Shown: positions 11,991-22,046 of the stretch, one piece after another | How the letters are laid out: the number at the start of each line of letters is the position of its first letter | How positions within the stretch are numbered: the first letter of the stretch is position 1 | Assembly: GCF_033115175.1 (NCBI RefSeq) | Contig: NC_084827.1 | Coordinates: 147,677,701 to 147,741,700 of the forward strand | DNA length: 64,000 nt | Source: Lepus europaeus | Lineage: Eukaryota > Chordata > Mammalia > Lagomorpha > Leporidae | Reading direction: 5' to 3' | The notes under the pieces: generated by a model | Seen by the model: the letters and a program-made list of their open reading frames with translations, nothing else | Databases searched by the model: none | What the model was told of the DNA's origin: nothing | Position numbers and translations under genes: made by a program

Positions 11991-12879
11991 CCTTTGGAAA
12001 CACTGCATTTCTTTTCTACCACGCCGCACTGCCCAGCCATCTTATTTCATTTTGTGTTGGGTTATAGATCATAGAGTGAATGCAAAAGAGGAAAAAAGCT
12101 GCTGACAAAATAGTTTTGGGAAATGGAAGTCAACATATCTGTGCCTGTGCGTGTACGTACTAGCCACAGACACCTCTGCCCCAATATCTCTTTGTGGTTT
12201 ACTTGTTACCATTCTAAAGTCTCTGGGAAATTTGCTCTGAACATTTCTGAAGGAACTGAGAACCAGTCCACTGATTTTATCTGCTACAGCAGATAGTAGA
12301 AGATTGAAGCACCAGAACAACAGTAGTGCAACATAGTTCACTCTCAAATAAGTCCCCAACGCAAGCTCCCTGCATTTTAATCTAATGCAGACTGCACCTG
12401 TTCTCATGCTGTCAGTGCTCTTCCCTTTTGCCTTTTGTATTATTTTAAAAAAATGAAATGAGCATTATTTTCTTTCTGTATGCTTAAAAGCAGTTTCATT
12501 ATAAAGCGAACCATCTCTACAGAAAAATGAATAAAACATAAATGTACAATTTACTGAATATGATTAAAGCATACTACCTCACTCCTGCAATCACTGTGGG
12601 TCAAGAAATACAACATTGTCAGCACACTGAAGCCTTTCCACCTTTGTGTTTGCCTTCCTGAATAAAACTTTCTCTTCAGATGAAATATTATATTGACTTT
12701 TGTGATATTCATTTGGTTATATGTTCTATTTGTAATATTTTAGTGATTCTTCAAGAAATCACAACAGACCCACTTTGCTTTACTGTCCTCTTAGACAATA
12801 TATTGTAGGTTGACACACAATGAAGATATATAATTTCACTGTATCATGGCTTTTATTGTTTATGTTGCAACATCATTTG
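11991..12879. other. Intronic sequence, nothing recognised
   Basis: No gene or definite repeat was seen. A 112-residue minus-strand frame (12069-12407) has no recognisable domain. Confidence 0.4.
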
Positions 12880-13246
12880 TCAGTCTAGTAGGTGCTTTTT
12901 TTTGAAAGTGAGCTCTTTTTTTCTCTCTGGCTGCTTTTAGGATTTTTACTAAATTGGCCTGTTTTTTTTGTTTGTTTGTTTGTTTGTTTTACCATACTTG
13001 TGATTTGTTGAGCTTCTTGAGTCTGTGGATAATGGCTGGATCCTTGATACGTTATACATCCCACCTTTCAGTTCATCAGTTTTCTCTTTAGTGCTAATGT
13101 GTTATTAAACCTGTATATTGAATTTTTAATTTGTTAGTGCATGATTTTTTTTTGCCAGTTTTAGTTGGTTCTTATTCAAATTAGTGAAGACTTACTTTTT
13201 TTCTTTGTGGATATTCTTACAAGATTGTCTTTTGTTTCTTTTTCCT

Positions 13247-13585
13247 TAAGATTTTTTTTTTGAAAGCCAGAGTTACAGAGAAAGACAGGCAAAGAGATGC
13301 AGAGAGAGAGAGAGAGAGAGTTATAGGGATATATATATCTGCTGAGTCACTCCCTAGATGGCCAAAATGGTCAGTGCTGGACCGGGCCAAAGCCAGGAGC
13401 CAGGATCCTCCTCCAGGTCTCCCACATAGGTGCAGGAGCCCAAGCAGTTGGGCTCCACTACCTTCCCAGAGACATTAGCTGGGAACTGGATTGGAAGTAA
13501 AGCAGTTGGGACACGATCCAGTGCCGATGTAGGATGCTGGTGTTACAGGCAGCAACTTTATCTGCTATGCCATAATGCCAACCCT
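13247..13585 (-). mobile_element. C-SINE, antisense
   Basis: A/T tail at 13247-13262, (GA)n at 13300-13319, core CCCAAGCAGTTGGGC and head complement ending near 13585. It interrupts the older L1-like sequence. Imperfect flanks: tcttttgtttcttt before, tcttttatttcttt after. Confidence 0.88.
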
Positions 13586-13663
13586 ATCTTTTATTTCTTT
13601 AAACATAATAAGCACAGCTTTTTTATTTTGGGGATTTGATAATTCATATGTGAAAATTGTTCC

Positions 13664-14045
13664 AGCTGGTGCCATGGCCTACTTGGCTAGTCCTCTGCCT
13701 GTGGCACTGGCACCCTGGGTTCTAGTTCCGGTGGGGCGCTGGGTTCTGTCCCGGTTGCTCCTCTTCCAGTCCAGCTCTCTGCTGTGGCCCAGGAAGGCAG
13801 TGGAGGATGGCCCAAGTGCTTGGGCCCTGCACCCCCATGGGAGACCAGAAGGAAGCACCTGGCTCCTGACTTCAGATCGGTGCAGCGCGCAGGCCATAGA
13901 GGCCATTTGGGGAGTGAACCAATGGAGGGAAGACCTTTCTCTCTGTCTGTCTCTCTCTCTCTTACTGTCTAACTCTGCCTGTCAAAAAAAAAAAAAAAGA
14001 AAAAAAAAAGAAAAAGAAAAAAAGAAAAAAAAGAAAGAAAGAAAA
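13664..14045 (+). mobile_element. C-SINE with long patterned A tail
   Basis: Head 'agctggtgccatggcctacttggc', core GGCCCAAGTGCTTGGGCC and CTCTGCCTGTC, then about 60 bp of A-rich tail broken by single G (aaaag repeats). Perfect target duplication gaaaattgttcc at 13652-13663 and 14046-14057. Confidence 0.95.
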
Positions 14046-14400
14046 GAAAATTGTTCCTGGATTTGTTTCTATAGGGTATTTCTGTTGCTGACCTTTTTTC
14101 ATTGTGTCTTAGTATTTTTATGGTGTGCTTGTCATTGTAGTATTGCTACATATCATTGTAACATAAATATGTATAGATGTGATTTGAGACTTAGGATATA
14201 AATATTTTCTCCTTGGAATAGTTTACATTAAAAAACCTAGGTGTGCTAGGTTTTAAGGTTCAAGGATTGAGATTTTTCTGGACAATTGGAGTGATTTGAA
14301 GGTGGGCTCTAATGTCCTTGATGGCTGGTTTACTTCTGGGTTACTTGTTCTCTAGGAATTTAACTCTGAGATAGTCTTTTAGATTCATCACTTTGCAAAC

Positions 14401-15231
14401 TCTTGGAGATAAGACATAAAAAAGATTGAATTCAGCGGAGCAACATATGCTCATAGAGCAAAAGCAGCTCCAAGCTGTATCTCTGGGTTCTGGTTTTGTC
14501 TTCAAATTTCACCTGAAAATTCCTTCTCTTTGTACCCATTGTTTAATTCTTTTAGCTGTTTTGGTTGTTTGAATTATTTTGAATCATCTAGACTGTCATT
14601 GCTGAAAACTAGAACATTTGTGCTCAATTTTGCAATCATGTTTCCAACTTGATAATCTGTTTCCTGGTAATGTGAGAGCTATAAACTAAATTTAGCTATA
14701 AACTAAAGAGATTTTTAAAAAAAATAAGTAATTGTGGTGAATCTTAAATAAAATTAACACAACTAATTCAAGCAGAGTTGCAGCAAATGGATCCTCCTGC
14801 TTAATGCTTATCCTGTTATAAATTGGAGCAGCTCCTTAAGAAAGTAATGTAGTGATACATTTTGTTACAACAGTTTTACACATTTTAGCCAGATGTCATA
14901 ATATTTACACAAAAGTAAAATGCTGACAATAACCCTAATATTCAATGTTAGTGAATTAGTTTTAAATTATGATAGATTAGCATTGTGGTCTATTACATAG
15001 TCTTCAAGGATAATTATTATGCCTTTGTAAAAAATTAAGTGTTTATGATATAATATTAAATGATAATAGCAGAACACCACATAATTTGTTAGTATATAAG
15101 TGTGATCTAGAACATAAAAAGCAAAACTATACAAATAGTACTTCCATTTCAGAGGACCACTGGCTACTGGCGTTTCCTTAAAAATGTTTTGCATAGTTTA
15201 TTAACCTCTAGCCTTCACAAGAATAAAGGCA
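14401..15231. other. Intronic sequence, nothing recognised
   Basis: AT-rich. It contains a local repeat 'gctataaactaaa' near 14679-14706. No gene was supported. Confidence 0.4.
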
Positions 15232-15561
15232 AGGAACTGGTGTTGTGGCATAGTGGGTAAAGCTGTTTCCTGTCATGCCAGCATTCCATATGGGTGCTGG
15301 TTCTGAGTCCCAGCTGCTCTACTTCTGATCCAGCTCCCCGTTAATGCACCTGGGAAAACAGAAGAAGATGGCCCAAGTCCTTGGGCCCCTGAACCCACTT
15401 GGGAGACCTGGATAACGTTCCTGCCTCCTGGCTTTGGCCTGGCCCATCCCTGGCCATTGCAGCCAGCAGATGGATGGAAGAGCACTCTCTGTTTCTCCTC
15501 CCAAACCTGTAACTCTGCCTTTCAAATAAACAAATAAATCTGTCTGTCTATCTATCTATCT
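15232..15561 (+). mobile_element. C-SINE with (TCTA)n tail
   Basis: Head 'aggaactggtgttgtggcatagtggg', core GGCCCAAGTCCTTGGGCC, tail CCTTTCAAATAAACAAATAAATC. A short tetranucleotide run (tctatctatctatc) grows from the tail at 15546-15561. Confidence 0.9.
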
Positions 15562-15700
15562 GGAATAAACACAGATTTTTTAAACTCAGATAAGAAATCA
15601 TCATACTAATATTTCCTCCCAGTTTCAGTATACAACTTTATCACAATAAGCAAAAAGGAAAAAAAAAAAAACAGAAAAGCAAGAGCAATTTGATTTTTTT

Positions 15701-15999
15701 AAGATATATTTTTATTTATTTGAAAGATGGCATACAGAGAGAGAGAGAGAGAGAGATAGGGAGAGAGAAAGAGAGAGAGAGAGAAGTGAAAGAGAAATTC
15801 CATATATTGGTCTCCTCCCCAGATAGCTGCAGGACCTTCTTCTGGGTCCCAAGCACTTAGGCCATCTGCTGCTGCTTTCTCAGGCACATTAGTAGGGTGC
15901 TGGATCAGAAGTGGAGCAGCCGGAGCTTGAACTGGCACCCACAGGGGATCCTGGTGTCGCAGGCAGCTGTTTAACCTGCCATACCACAATGCTGGACCC
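15701..15999 (-). mobile_element. C-SINE, antisense
   Basis: AAGATATATTTTTATTTATTTGAAAG tail complement, long (GA)n at 15738-15785, head complement ending GCTGGACCC. Part of the core is missing. Confidence 0.88.
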
Positions 16000-16611
16000 A
16001 GAGGAATTAGCATTTCTAGTCTAATAGTTCGGAATCTGCAACCAAGCCAAAGCAATTTCAGTTTTTTCCTTCTGTCATCCACATATACCTCAGGAAAGCA
16101 ATATTGTATTCCTATAAGCTTAACATATATCTCAAAAGGTGAAAAAGTATAAACATAAATCTAAGGCCTTTTATCATGAGCCTTTGGTTCAGGTCTCAGT
16201 GGATGAGGTTCAGAGAAGACATATTTCTATCATTTGAAAATGATTTCCATTTCTTTGCTGTCTTACAATAGGGTATCATTGAAATACACACTTATATATG
16301 ACCCTTCGTGTTGAGTTTAAGGTATTTGGTACTTTTTAAAAGCCTTTCTACCCTAAATTGTCTTGTTTCCAAAATCTCTCCTTGTTTGGCTAAGTGCTAC
16401 TCATGTTTAAATTTCAGTTTTAAAAGTAGTATTTCAAAGTGAGATTTTCCTGATCCTCTAATCAAAATTGCAACCCATCCTCACCGCACCTCCTTTATTA
16501 GAATTTTACCCCATTCCTAGCCCACATTTATTAGCTTATTATTAGTCTATAATATGCAAAATGCCAAAGGGCAAACACTATACTAGTTGATGCATACGAT
16601 GTAAATGTTAC
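16000..16611. other. Intronic sequence upstream of exon 2
   Basis: AT-rich DNA with no recognised repeat apart from the tandem duplication that follows. Confidence 0.4.
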
Positions 16612-16699
16612 TTAGTGCTTAATGTGTTACAAATTATATATTCATGTATGACAGGTTAGTGCTTAATGTGTTATAAATTATATATTCATGTATGACAGG
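16612..16699. repeat. 44-bp tandem duplication
   Basis: Two head-to-tail copies of a 44-bp AT-rich unit (16612-16655 and 16656-16699) differ at one position (gttac versus gttat). They lie about 200 bp before the ICOS exon 2 acceptor, followed by a poly-T run at about 16717-16730. The near identity implies a recent event. Confidence 0.95.
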
Positions 16700-16901
16700 C
16701 AAGCTTCTGGGTAGTTTTTTTTTTTTTTTTCTAGGACGGTTTAACTTTTTGCTATGTTCTTTGGATATGAAATTCTTTCATTTGAGTGCACTGGAGGTGA
16801 CTTAATGAAGAGAAGAGATTACTTCTATGTTTAAATATCATTATTAGGGCCATATATTTATAAAATGTCACCCCTGCTTTGTTTTCCTTCTTTTTATCCA
16901 G

Positions 16902-17240
16902 GAGAAATCAATGGCTCTGCCAAGTATGAGATGTTTACATTTCACAATGGAGGTGTTCAAATTTTATGCAAATACCCCGAGATTGTCCAGCAATTCAAAA
17001 TGCAGCTGCTGAAAGGGAAACAAGTCCTCTGTGACCTCAGGCAGACAAAGGAAAGTGGAAACACGGTGTCCATTAAGGCTCTGAAATTCTGTCAATATCA
17101 ATTATTCAACAACAGCGTCTCTTTTTTTCTGTATAATTTGGACAGTTCTCATGCCAGCTATTACTTCTGCAAACTATCAATTTTTGATCCTCCTCCTTTT
17201 CAAGTAGAGATTCTTAGAGGAGAATATTTGCATATTTATG
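16902..17240 (+). CDS. ICOS: ICOS exon 2, extracellular IgV domain
   Basis: This is the ligand-binding domain of the inducible T-cell costimulator, a CD28-family homodimer on activated T cells that binds ICOSLG (B7-H2). The exon starts after a TTTTTATCCAG acceptor in phase 1 and ends before GTAAGA in phase 1 (339 nt, 113 codon equivalents). Visible marks are the opening GEINGSA, the four IgV cysteines (ILCKYP, VLCDL, KFCQY, YYFCK), the ligand-binding FDPPPF loop and the closing YLHIY. By recall it is closely similar to human ICOS. Sequons remain at NGS and NNS, but the human third sequon before FDPPPF is KLS here. One extra residue precedes GEYLHIY. The ATG at 16865 lies in the intron and is not a start. 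Known of the family: CD28, CTLA4 and ICOS are clustered in the same orientation, with ICOS last. Confidence 0.97.
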
Positions 17241-17930
17241 GTAAGACATTGCTTTCATCTCTCTGGCTCAAGAGTACCTTCACATTTTGACAACATTTCT
17301 CACTAATGAAAACAATTAAACAAATATATATGTTTCATGCCAAAATTCATTTACATGTAGTTGATTGGAAACATTTTTTATGAAAATATAAAATTTATCA
17401 TTAATAATAACAATTAGTGTGAATCAGTGATGTGCCATTTAATTACAAAGGCTACTAAGTTAGAAATAGGTCTTATTACCTTTAAAGTACATATACCATT
17501 AGGAATTAGGAAAAAAATTAAGAAAAATACCCTAACTCAAGGCTTAATGCCTATTTTCTCTATTCTCCTAAGGTTTAAAGTTTGGTTTTGTGCAGGGCTT
17601 TGGTGATTAAGTAAAATGATTGAAAGTCATAGTTTTATACCATTCTTTTCCTGTTTATTCTTTTTGTGAAAATACAGGCAGAAAAGCCATTTGTATTAAG
17701 CACTTTGTAAACCTGTATGTGCATAGTCTTTTGAGTTTAGTTTCTGGATCTTTTCTGTGCTACTGAGATGCTGTTAGTTACAATTTCCTGGATTTTGTGA
17801 TCTTAATGAAGGAAAGCTTGATTTGATTCAATAGCTCCTTTCAATTTGGTGAAAGAACTAGTGATTCAGCTCTGAAGGGGGGGGATTCGATTCGCAGAGT
17901 TTTTATTAACATAGCTGTTTTCCAACACAG
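17241..17930 (+). other. ICOS: ICOS intron 2
   Basis: 690 bp with GTAAGA donor and TCCAACACAG acceptor, phase 1. No recognisable repeat is inside; a G8 run lies at 17877-17884. Confidence 0.9.
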
Positions 17931-18037
17931 AATCACAGCTCTGTTGCCAGCTGAAGTTCTGGTTACCCATAGGATGTGCAGCTTTTGCGGTAGTCTACAT
18001 TTTTGGATGTGTATTTATTTTTTGGCTTACAAAAAAG
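17931..18037 (+). CDS. ICOS: ICOS exon 3, stalk cysteines and transmembrane helix
   Basis: 107 nt, phase 1 in and phase 0 out. It encodes the juxtamembrane ESQLCCQLK, whose cysteine pair matches the region that disulphide-links the ICOS homodimer, then a hydrophobic helix of about 23 residues (from FWLPIGCAAFAVV to FIFWL) and the stop-transfer TKK. The donor is AAG|GTGAGC. Length and phases match human exon 3; conservative changes lie only in the helix. Confidence 0.97.
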
Positions 18038-18257
18038 GTGAGCAATTTCTATCTGTTCATATATATGAGTTACTGAGGAAAGCCAATGGTTATTTATTCA
18101 TCAAAATAACATAATGCTCTCACTATAATTTGGTCAAAAGGTAGACAACTCACTTTCCCCAAGTAATACCTAACTAATAATGCAGAACAGAAGCCTATTT
18201 ATTTCTTTATTTTGTTGACCACCTTATTCCAAAAAAGACTGTTGCTTACAAAGAGGC

Positions 18258-18258
<1 letters not shown>

Positions 18259-18288
<30 letters not shown>

Positions 18289-18296
18289 TATTATTT
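18259..18296. repeat. (ATT)n microsatellite
   Basis: About eight consecutive TTA/ATT units, then an interrupted unit (accattattattttt), inside ICOS intron 3. Confidence 0.9.
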
Positions 18297-18403
18297 TTTA
18301 AAAAGTCAGTTAGGGCCAAGGGAAGACAAAAGGTCAAGAGAAAGGTCAATGCATAAAAATAACTCTGGTTTTAAATTTTTTTAATTTATTTTTATTATTT
18401 TTT

Positions 18404-18715
18404 AAAAATTTATTTGAGAAGTAGAGTTCCGTGGTGGGGGGAGACAGAGAGTGAGGCCTTCCATCCATGGGTTCACCCCCCAAATGGCTGCAATGGCTGG
18501 AGCTGGGCCTATCAGAAGCCAGGAGCTAGGAGTTTCCTCTGGGTCTCCCATGTGGGTGCAGGGGCCCAAGGACCTGAGCCATCTTCTACTGCTTTCCCAG
18601 GCCACAAGCAGAGAGCAGGATCAGAAGAGTAGCAACTGGGACAGGAACCAGCGCCCACACGGCATGCTGGCACTGCAGGTGGAGGCTTAGCCTACTATGC
18701 CACAGCATCGGCTTC
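18404..18715 (-). mobile_element. C-SINE, antisense, in ICOS intron 3
   Basis: Tail complement AAAAATTTATTTGAGAAG, core GGGCCCAAGGACCTGAGCC and head complement ending CACAGCATCGGCTTCCC. Flanks aactctggttttaaa (18361) and aactctgacttttaaa (18718) look like a decayed target duplication with extra bases. Confidence 0.9.
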
Positions 18716-18971
18716 CCAACTCTGACTTTTAAAAATTATTAGGTGCAGGTTGTGAATTTGAGTCCCAGCTTCCTAAGAGTCAGGGAAAAGATAAAACAAC
18801 TGATTAGTAAAATTTCATTCAACTAGTAAGTGAAAAACAACCAATGAGAAAGTCTTAATGAGCTTCTAGTGGTAGCTGAGAAGCAAATGGCCAACTTCTT
18901 TACATGATAAATTCTTAGACGCCTTGCTTTTAAATCGCATCACTAAAAAGTTGTTTAGAAAGTTAAAGCAT

Positions 18972-19130
18972 TGGCCAGGGGGATGGGTTAAGCAGCTTCT
19001 TGGGACACTTGCATCCCATTTAGGAATGTGTGGGAGCTGTTGCAGCCCTTCAGGGAGTGAATCAGCAGATGGAAAACTGACTGTCTCTCCCCCTGCACCC
19101 CCTCCTCCACTGTCTTTCAAATAGATGAAA
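18972..19130 (+). mobile_element. C-SINE, internally deleted, in ICOS intron 3
   Basis: Head-like 'ggccagggggatgggttaagcagcttcttgggacacttgcatccc' runs straight into the 3' half (TTGCAGCCCTTCAGGGAGTGAATCAGCAGATGG) and a CTTTCAAATAGATGAA tail. The central core of roughly 140 bp is gone. Confidence 0.8.
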
Positions 19131-19556
19131 ACTTAAACAACAATTATAAAACATGGACAACAAAAATCACCCTGTGTCATGGGATATTCTCTTCAGTCTT
19201 TTCCAGTACAGGTTCTCAGTATCATTGTGCATATTGTGTGAGGATGCTATACTCAGTATATCCACAGTGAGGTCATGGACCAGACAGTGTGTGTACTGTG
19301 CCAGGTTGGAAACTGAAAAGAGGGATAGAGAAGAGGGAGGAGTTTGGGCCCACAATCTAAGATGGCTGGGGAAGTAACAAAATGGTGAAAATGAGGAAGG
19401 AAGTTGATTGGCAAGCTCTTTTTAATTTAAAGTCTTTTTTTGGTTGTTCTCCTACTTAGCATAAAGTCAGAAGCCTTTCACACAGACTATCAAAAGGCAG
19501 GGATGAAGATGGGGAAGAGCAGGTGACAACCCATGTTTCTGATTTTTTTCTTTCAG

Positions 19557-19641
19557 AAGTATCAATCCAGTGTGCATGACCCGAATAGTGAGTACATGTT
19601 CATGGCAGCAGTGAACACAGCTAAAAAACCTGCACCACCAG
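19557..19641 (+). CDS. ICOS: ICOS exon 4, cytoplasmic tail with YMFM motif
   Basis: 85 nt, phase 0 in and phase 1 out, between CTTTCAG and G|GTACAG. It encodes KYQSSVHDPNSEYMFMAAV, then NTAKKPAPP. YMFM is the YxxM motif that, in ICOS of other mammals, recruits PI3K and drives follicular helper T-cell signalling; it is intact. Differences from human are S for G before the motif, MAAV for MRAV, and PAPP where human has SRLT. The last change falls directly at the exon end and leads into the altered exon 5. Confidence 0.95.
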
Positions 19642-21288
19642 GTACAGTTCCATGTGGAAATTTGAGTAGGGAAGAAGTTGTTTTGCTTTAATTCAGGAAT
19701 TTCAGTTTTTTTATTTTAAAGGGAAGGAAAACAAAACCTAATTTTCCTGTTTTCTAGGAAAATCTGGGTTTTCACTTTAACTGAATTCGTACTTTCTGCA
19801 CTATATTCAAAATAAACAACCATGTTTATAAACACTATTAAAAACAAATAAAAAGGTCATAAACCATGATTGTATCAAGGCAGCTTTCTAATTTATGTTT
19901 CTAATACTGGCATGATTGTAAGTTTTCTTTGCTGAAAGGTTCGTTAAGTCATTACTGGATATCAGTTAAGTGTTAAGTTACCGAGTGAGACTCTGGGAGG
20001 ATGTGTGGGAATTTGGGACTGAGATTAGGAAGAGTGATCTGGGCTGGCATGAAGGGGAAAGAAAGAGAAATAGTCCAGATACTTCCATGTAAAGAGTGTA
20101 CACGTTTAGAATACTGGGGTGGTTTCAAAAGGCCGTTGGATGGGGCTTTGACCTTTTTTTGATCAGTGTTGGAAGGCACACTGTCAAGTCCGAGGAGCGC
20201 CTGGAAAGTCTGAGGCGTCTGTTGTGGAAGGTTTCTGAGTCTTAGACCTCTGAGGCTGGCCTGATGTGAGGCGCATAATGAGACAGAAGCCACTGCATTT
20301 TTGTCACCATCAGTGGTTAAGGCCACTGCAGAGAAGGGAAACACAATCTCTGTTGTCACAGAATCATAGCATGGGAAGGGTGTCAGAAATGCTCTTTTAT
20401 TCCAGCTCTTCAGTTTTTGGGTGACAGAAGTTGATGCTCAGAGAATTTAGTGACTCGTTTGCTTCCCCAGTTAATCCCATCCCATTGTCCTGACCCTTGC
20501 AATGAGCTGGTGTTTTATTACTTTGCTGTTGAAAAACTACATTCTTTCTCTCCACACCTGTGCTGAGAGTACTGTGCTCTGTCTTAGTCTGGATCCCTCA
20601 AAGCAGAACCTCAAATAGGCAATTCAGGGCAGGTCATTTATTTGGGCGGTGACCCCGGGGAAGAAGGGATGAGGGCAGGGAGAGAGAGGCAAGCAAGAAG
20701 GAAAAGCAAATGAAGGTGTGATACCAAGGGCTCAGCTCCAGGCCCCGGAGCCCAGAGGCCTGGAGGTCCTTGCATGCCCCAGACCTCTGAGAAGTGTTCC
20801 AGTGCCTCCCCGAGTTGTTCCCCTGAAGAGAGCCTGGTGGAGTTTTTGCCCACTGCTCAATCCTCACTCATTTGAGGCGGCCTGCAGGGGCCATCAGCTC
20901 TTGCTCACCACTGAGCTGAGCCCTGTGTTTAGGATAAGCTCACTCTGAAGTCTTCAGAGAAAGTCCAGAGGCAGAAAAACTGAGCTGTGGGTGGGGTTGT
21001 GCCAGCACAGGGAGACTGTGCAGCAGCTGGGGTCAGAGGTGGGCAGAAATCAGAGAATATCTGATAAGGAGTAGAGAGTGGGCTAGGTAAAACCGTGGAG
21101 AACATGAAATTAGTGCTAGGTCTTAAAGCAGAAAGATGAGTTTTGGATGGTGTGTGTGTATGTGGGTGTGTGTGTGTGTGTGTGTGTGGACAGGAAGCAA
21201 AGAGAAGGCGCACCCTTGGTAAAGAGAATTGGCATATGGAGCTTTTAAAGCATTTATGCTAATTTGTTGTTATCGTTATTTTGTACAG
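19642..21288 (+). other. ICOS: ICOS intron 4
   Basis: 1,647 bp, GTACAG donor, TTATTTTGTACAG acceptor. It holds a possible antisense MIR around 20390-20460, a GC-rich segment (20590-21060) resembling old repeat sequence, and a (GT)n run at 21151-21188. No further exon was seen. Confidence 0.85.
21151..21188. repeat. (GT)n microsatellite
   Basis: Imperfect GT dinucleotide run near the 3' end of ICOS intron 4, with a pure stretch of about 10 units and an interrupted 5' part. Confidence 0.9.
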
Positions 21289-21311
21289 AACTCTCTGGCA
21301 CCCGTGCGTGA
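21289..21311 (+). CDS. ICOS: ICOS exon 5, final codons with divergent C-terminus
   Basis: After the acceptor at 21287-21288 the exon begins AACTCTCTGGCACC. With the phase-1 G from exon 4 it reads E-L-S-G-T-R-A, then TGA (21309-21311). In human, as I recall it, exon 5 starts with about 19 nt encoding the last D-V-T-L and stop, and the sequence corresponding to this exon start is already 3'UTR. The rabbit-type locus therefore appears to have lost that short coding piece and reads into former UTR. With a human-sized exon 1 the protein would be 203 residues against 199 in human. The sequence downstream aligns well with the human ICOS 3'UTR, so exon identity is secure; the exact tail should be checked in cDNA. 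Confidence 0.8.
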
Positions 21312-21854
21312 CACACATTGGCCGGTTCCCCCCAGCTTGAAGTGAGAGAGTCCCTTGTTTCCTGGACTACAGAGTTCGACTTGACTTGATTGGACCACAT
21401 CCATCTCCTGCTGGTGTTTTGTTCAGTCTGGGCCAGTGACTCAGAAAGCCAGCGGGATTTGCATAGATTTCCTTGGTGCTGCTGCTTCCTTTCAGAACAA
21501 ACACCTTCTTGCAACTAGCTTTGTAGAAAGCCCATCTCATGTGCGCTCAACAAACACACCTCACTGGGAACGAATCCCTGTGTCCAGGCCCACTCCCAGC
21601 AATGCACCACTCAGTAAAACAAGTGTATTTTTTTTTTCTTTAAAGATGCCAAAAATGAACTTAATCTGCAAAGAAAATGGACAGCGAAGAGCCAGCATCT
21701 GTCTGCACTTCACTAACAGATCCTCTTCTTTCTGTGGGGTTGGGCATTCCTTTTAAAAGTCAGGCAATAGGAAGAGATGTTTCAAAACTGCAGCTGTCTT
21801 CTCTCTCAGGTGTTCACATAGGCTCTACTGTCCTAATACAGTAATACCTACACA

Positions 21855-21861
21855 GTACTGT
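21855..21861 (+). promoter_or_regulatory. Candidate miR-101 seed site in ICOS 3'UTR
   Basis: GTACTGT is the complement of miR-101 nucleotides 2-8. miR-101 has been reported to act on ICOS mRNA in other mammals. A heptamer can occur by chance, so this is only a candidate. Confidence 0.35.
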
Positions 21862-22046
21862 CCCCTGATTTTTGAAACCCAGTTGACCAATCAGTAAGAG
21901 TTAGATGCCTTCTTTTGCCCCTGATTTTCTTTCTGTAAATAGTTTTCCATAACTACTTGAAAGCCTGCAGTCACTATGAATAGGGAGCTATAAATACCTA
22001 CACTTTTTCACTTTGATGTGCAATAGAAGTGTGTATATATATATAT

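Larger units (their letters stand above)
12880..14400 (-). mobile_element. Old L1-like 3' region, split by two C-SINEs
   Basis: T-rich sequence such as 'ttaggatttttactaaattgg', 'gatttgttgagcttcttgagtctg', 'cccacctttcagttcatcagtt' and, after the SINEs, 'tctgttgctgacc..' and 'gtgggctctaatgtcc' resembles the complement of an old L1 ORF2/3'UTR. A (gttt)n run lies at 12967-12988. Family and ends are not certain. Confidence 0.4.
18038..19556 (+). other. ICOS: ICOS intron 3
   Basis: 1,519 bp, GTGAGC donor, TTTTTTTCTTTCAG acceptor. It contains an (ATT)n microsatellite and two C-SINEs (separate entries). Confidence 0.9.

Noticed and set aside
1-16901. ICOS exon 1 and promoter
   Set aside because: I looked for a signal peptide frame ending in a phase-1 donor and for a TATA-type promoter and found none convincing. 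Intron 1 in human is similar in length or longer, so exon 1 probably lies upstream of the window.
16865-17290. Open frame beginning with the ATG at 16865 as a complete small protein
   Set aside because: The first 12 codons are intronic polypyrimidine tract and acceptor, and the end runs into intron 2. The real coding segment is ICOS exon 2.
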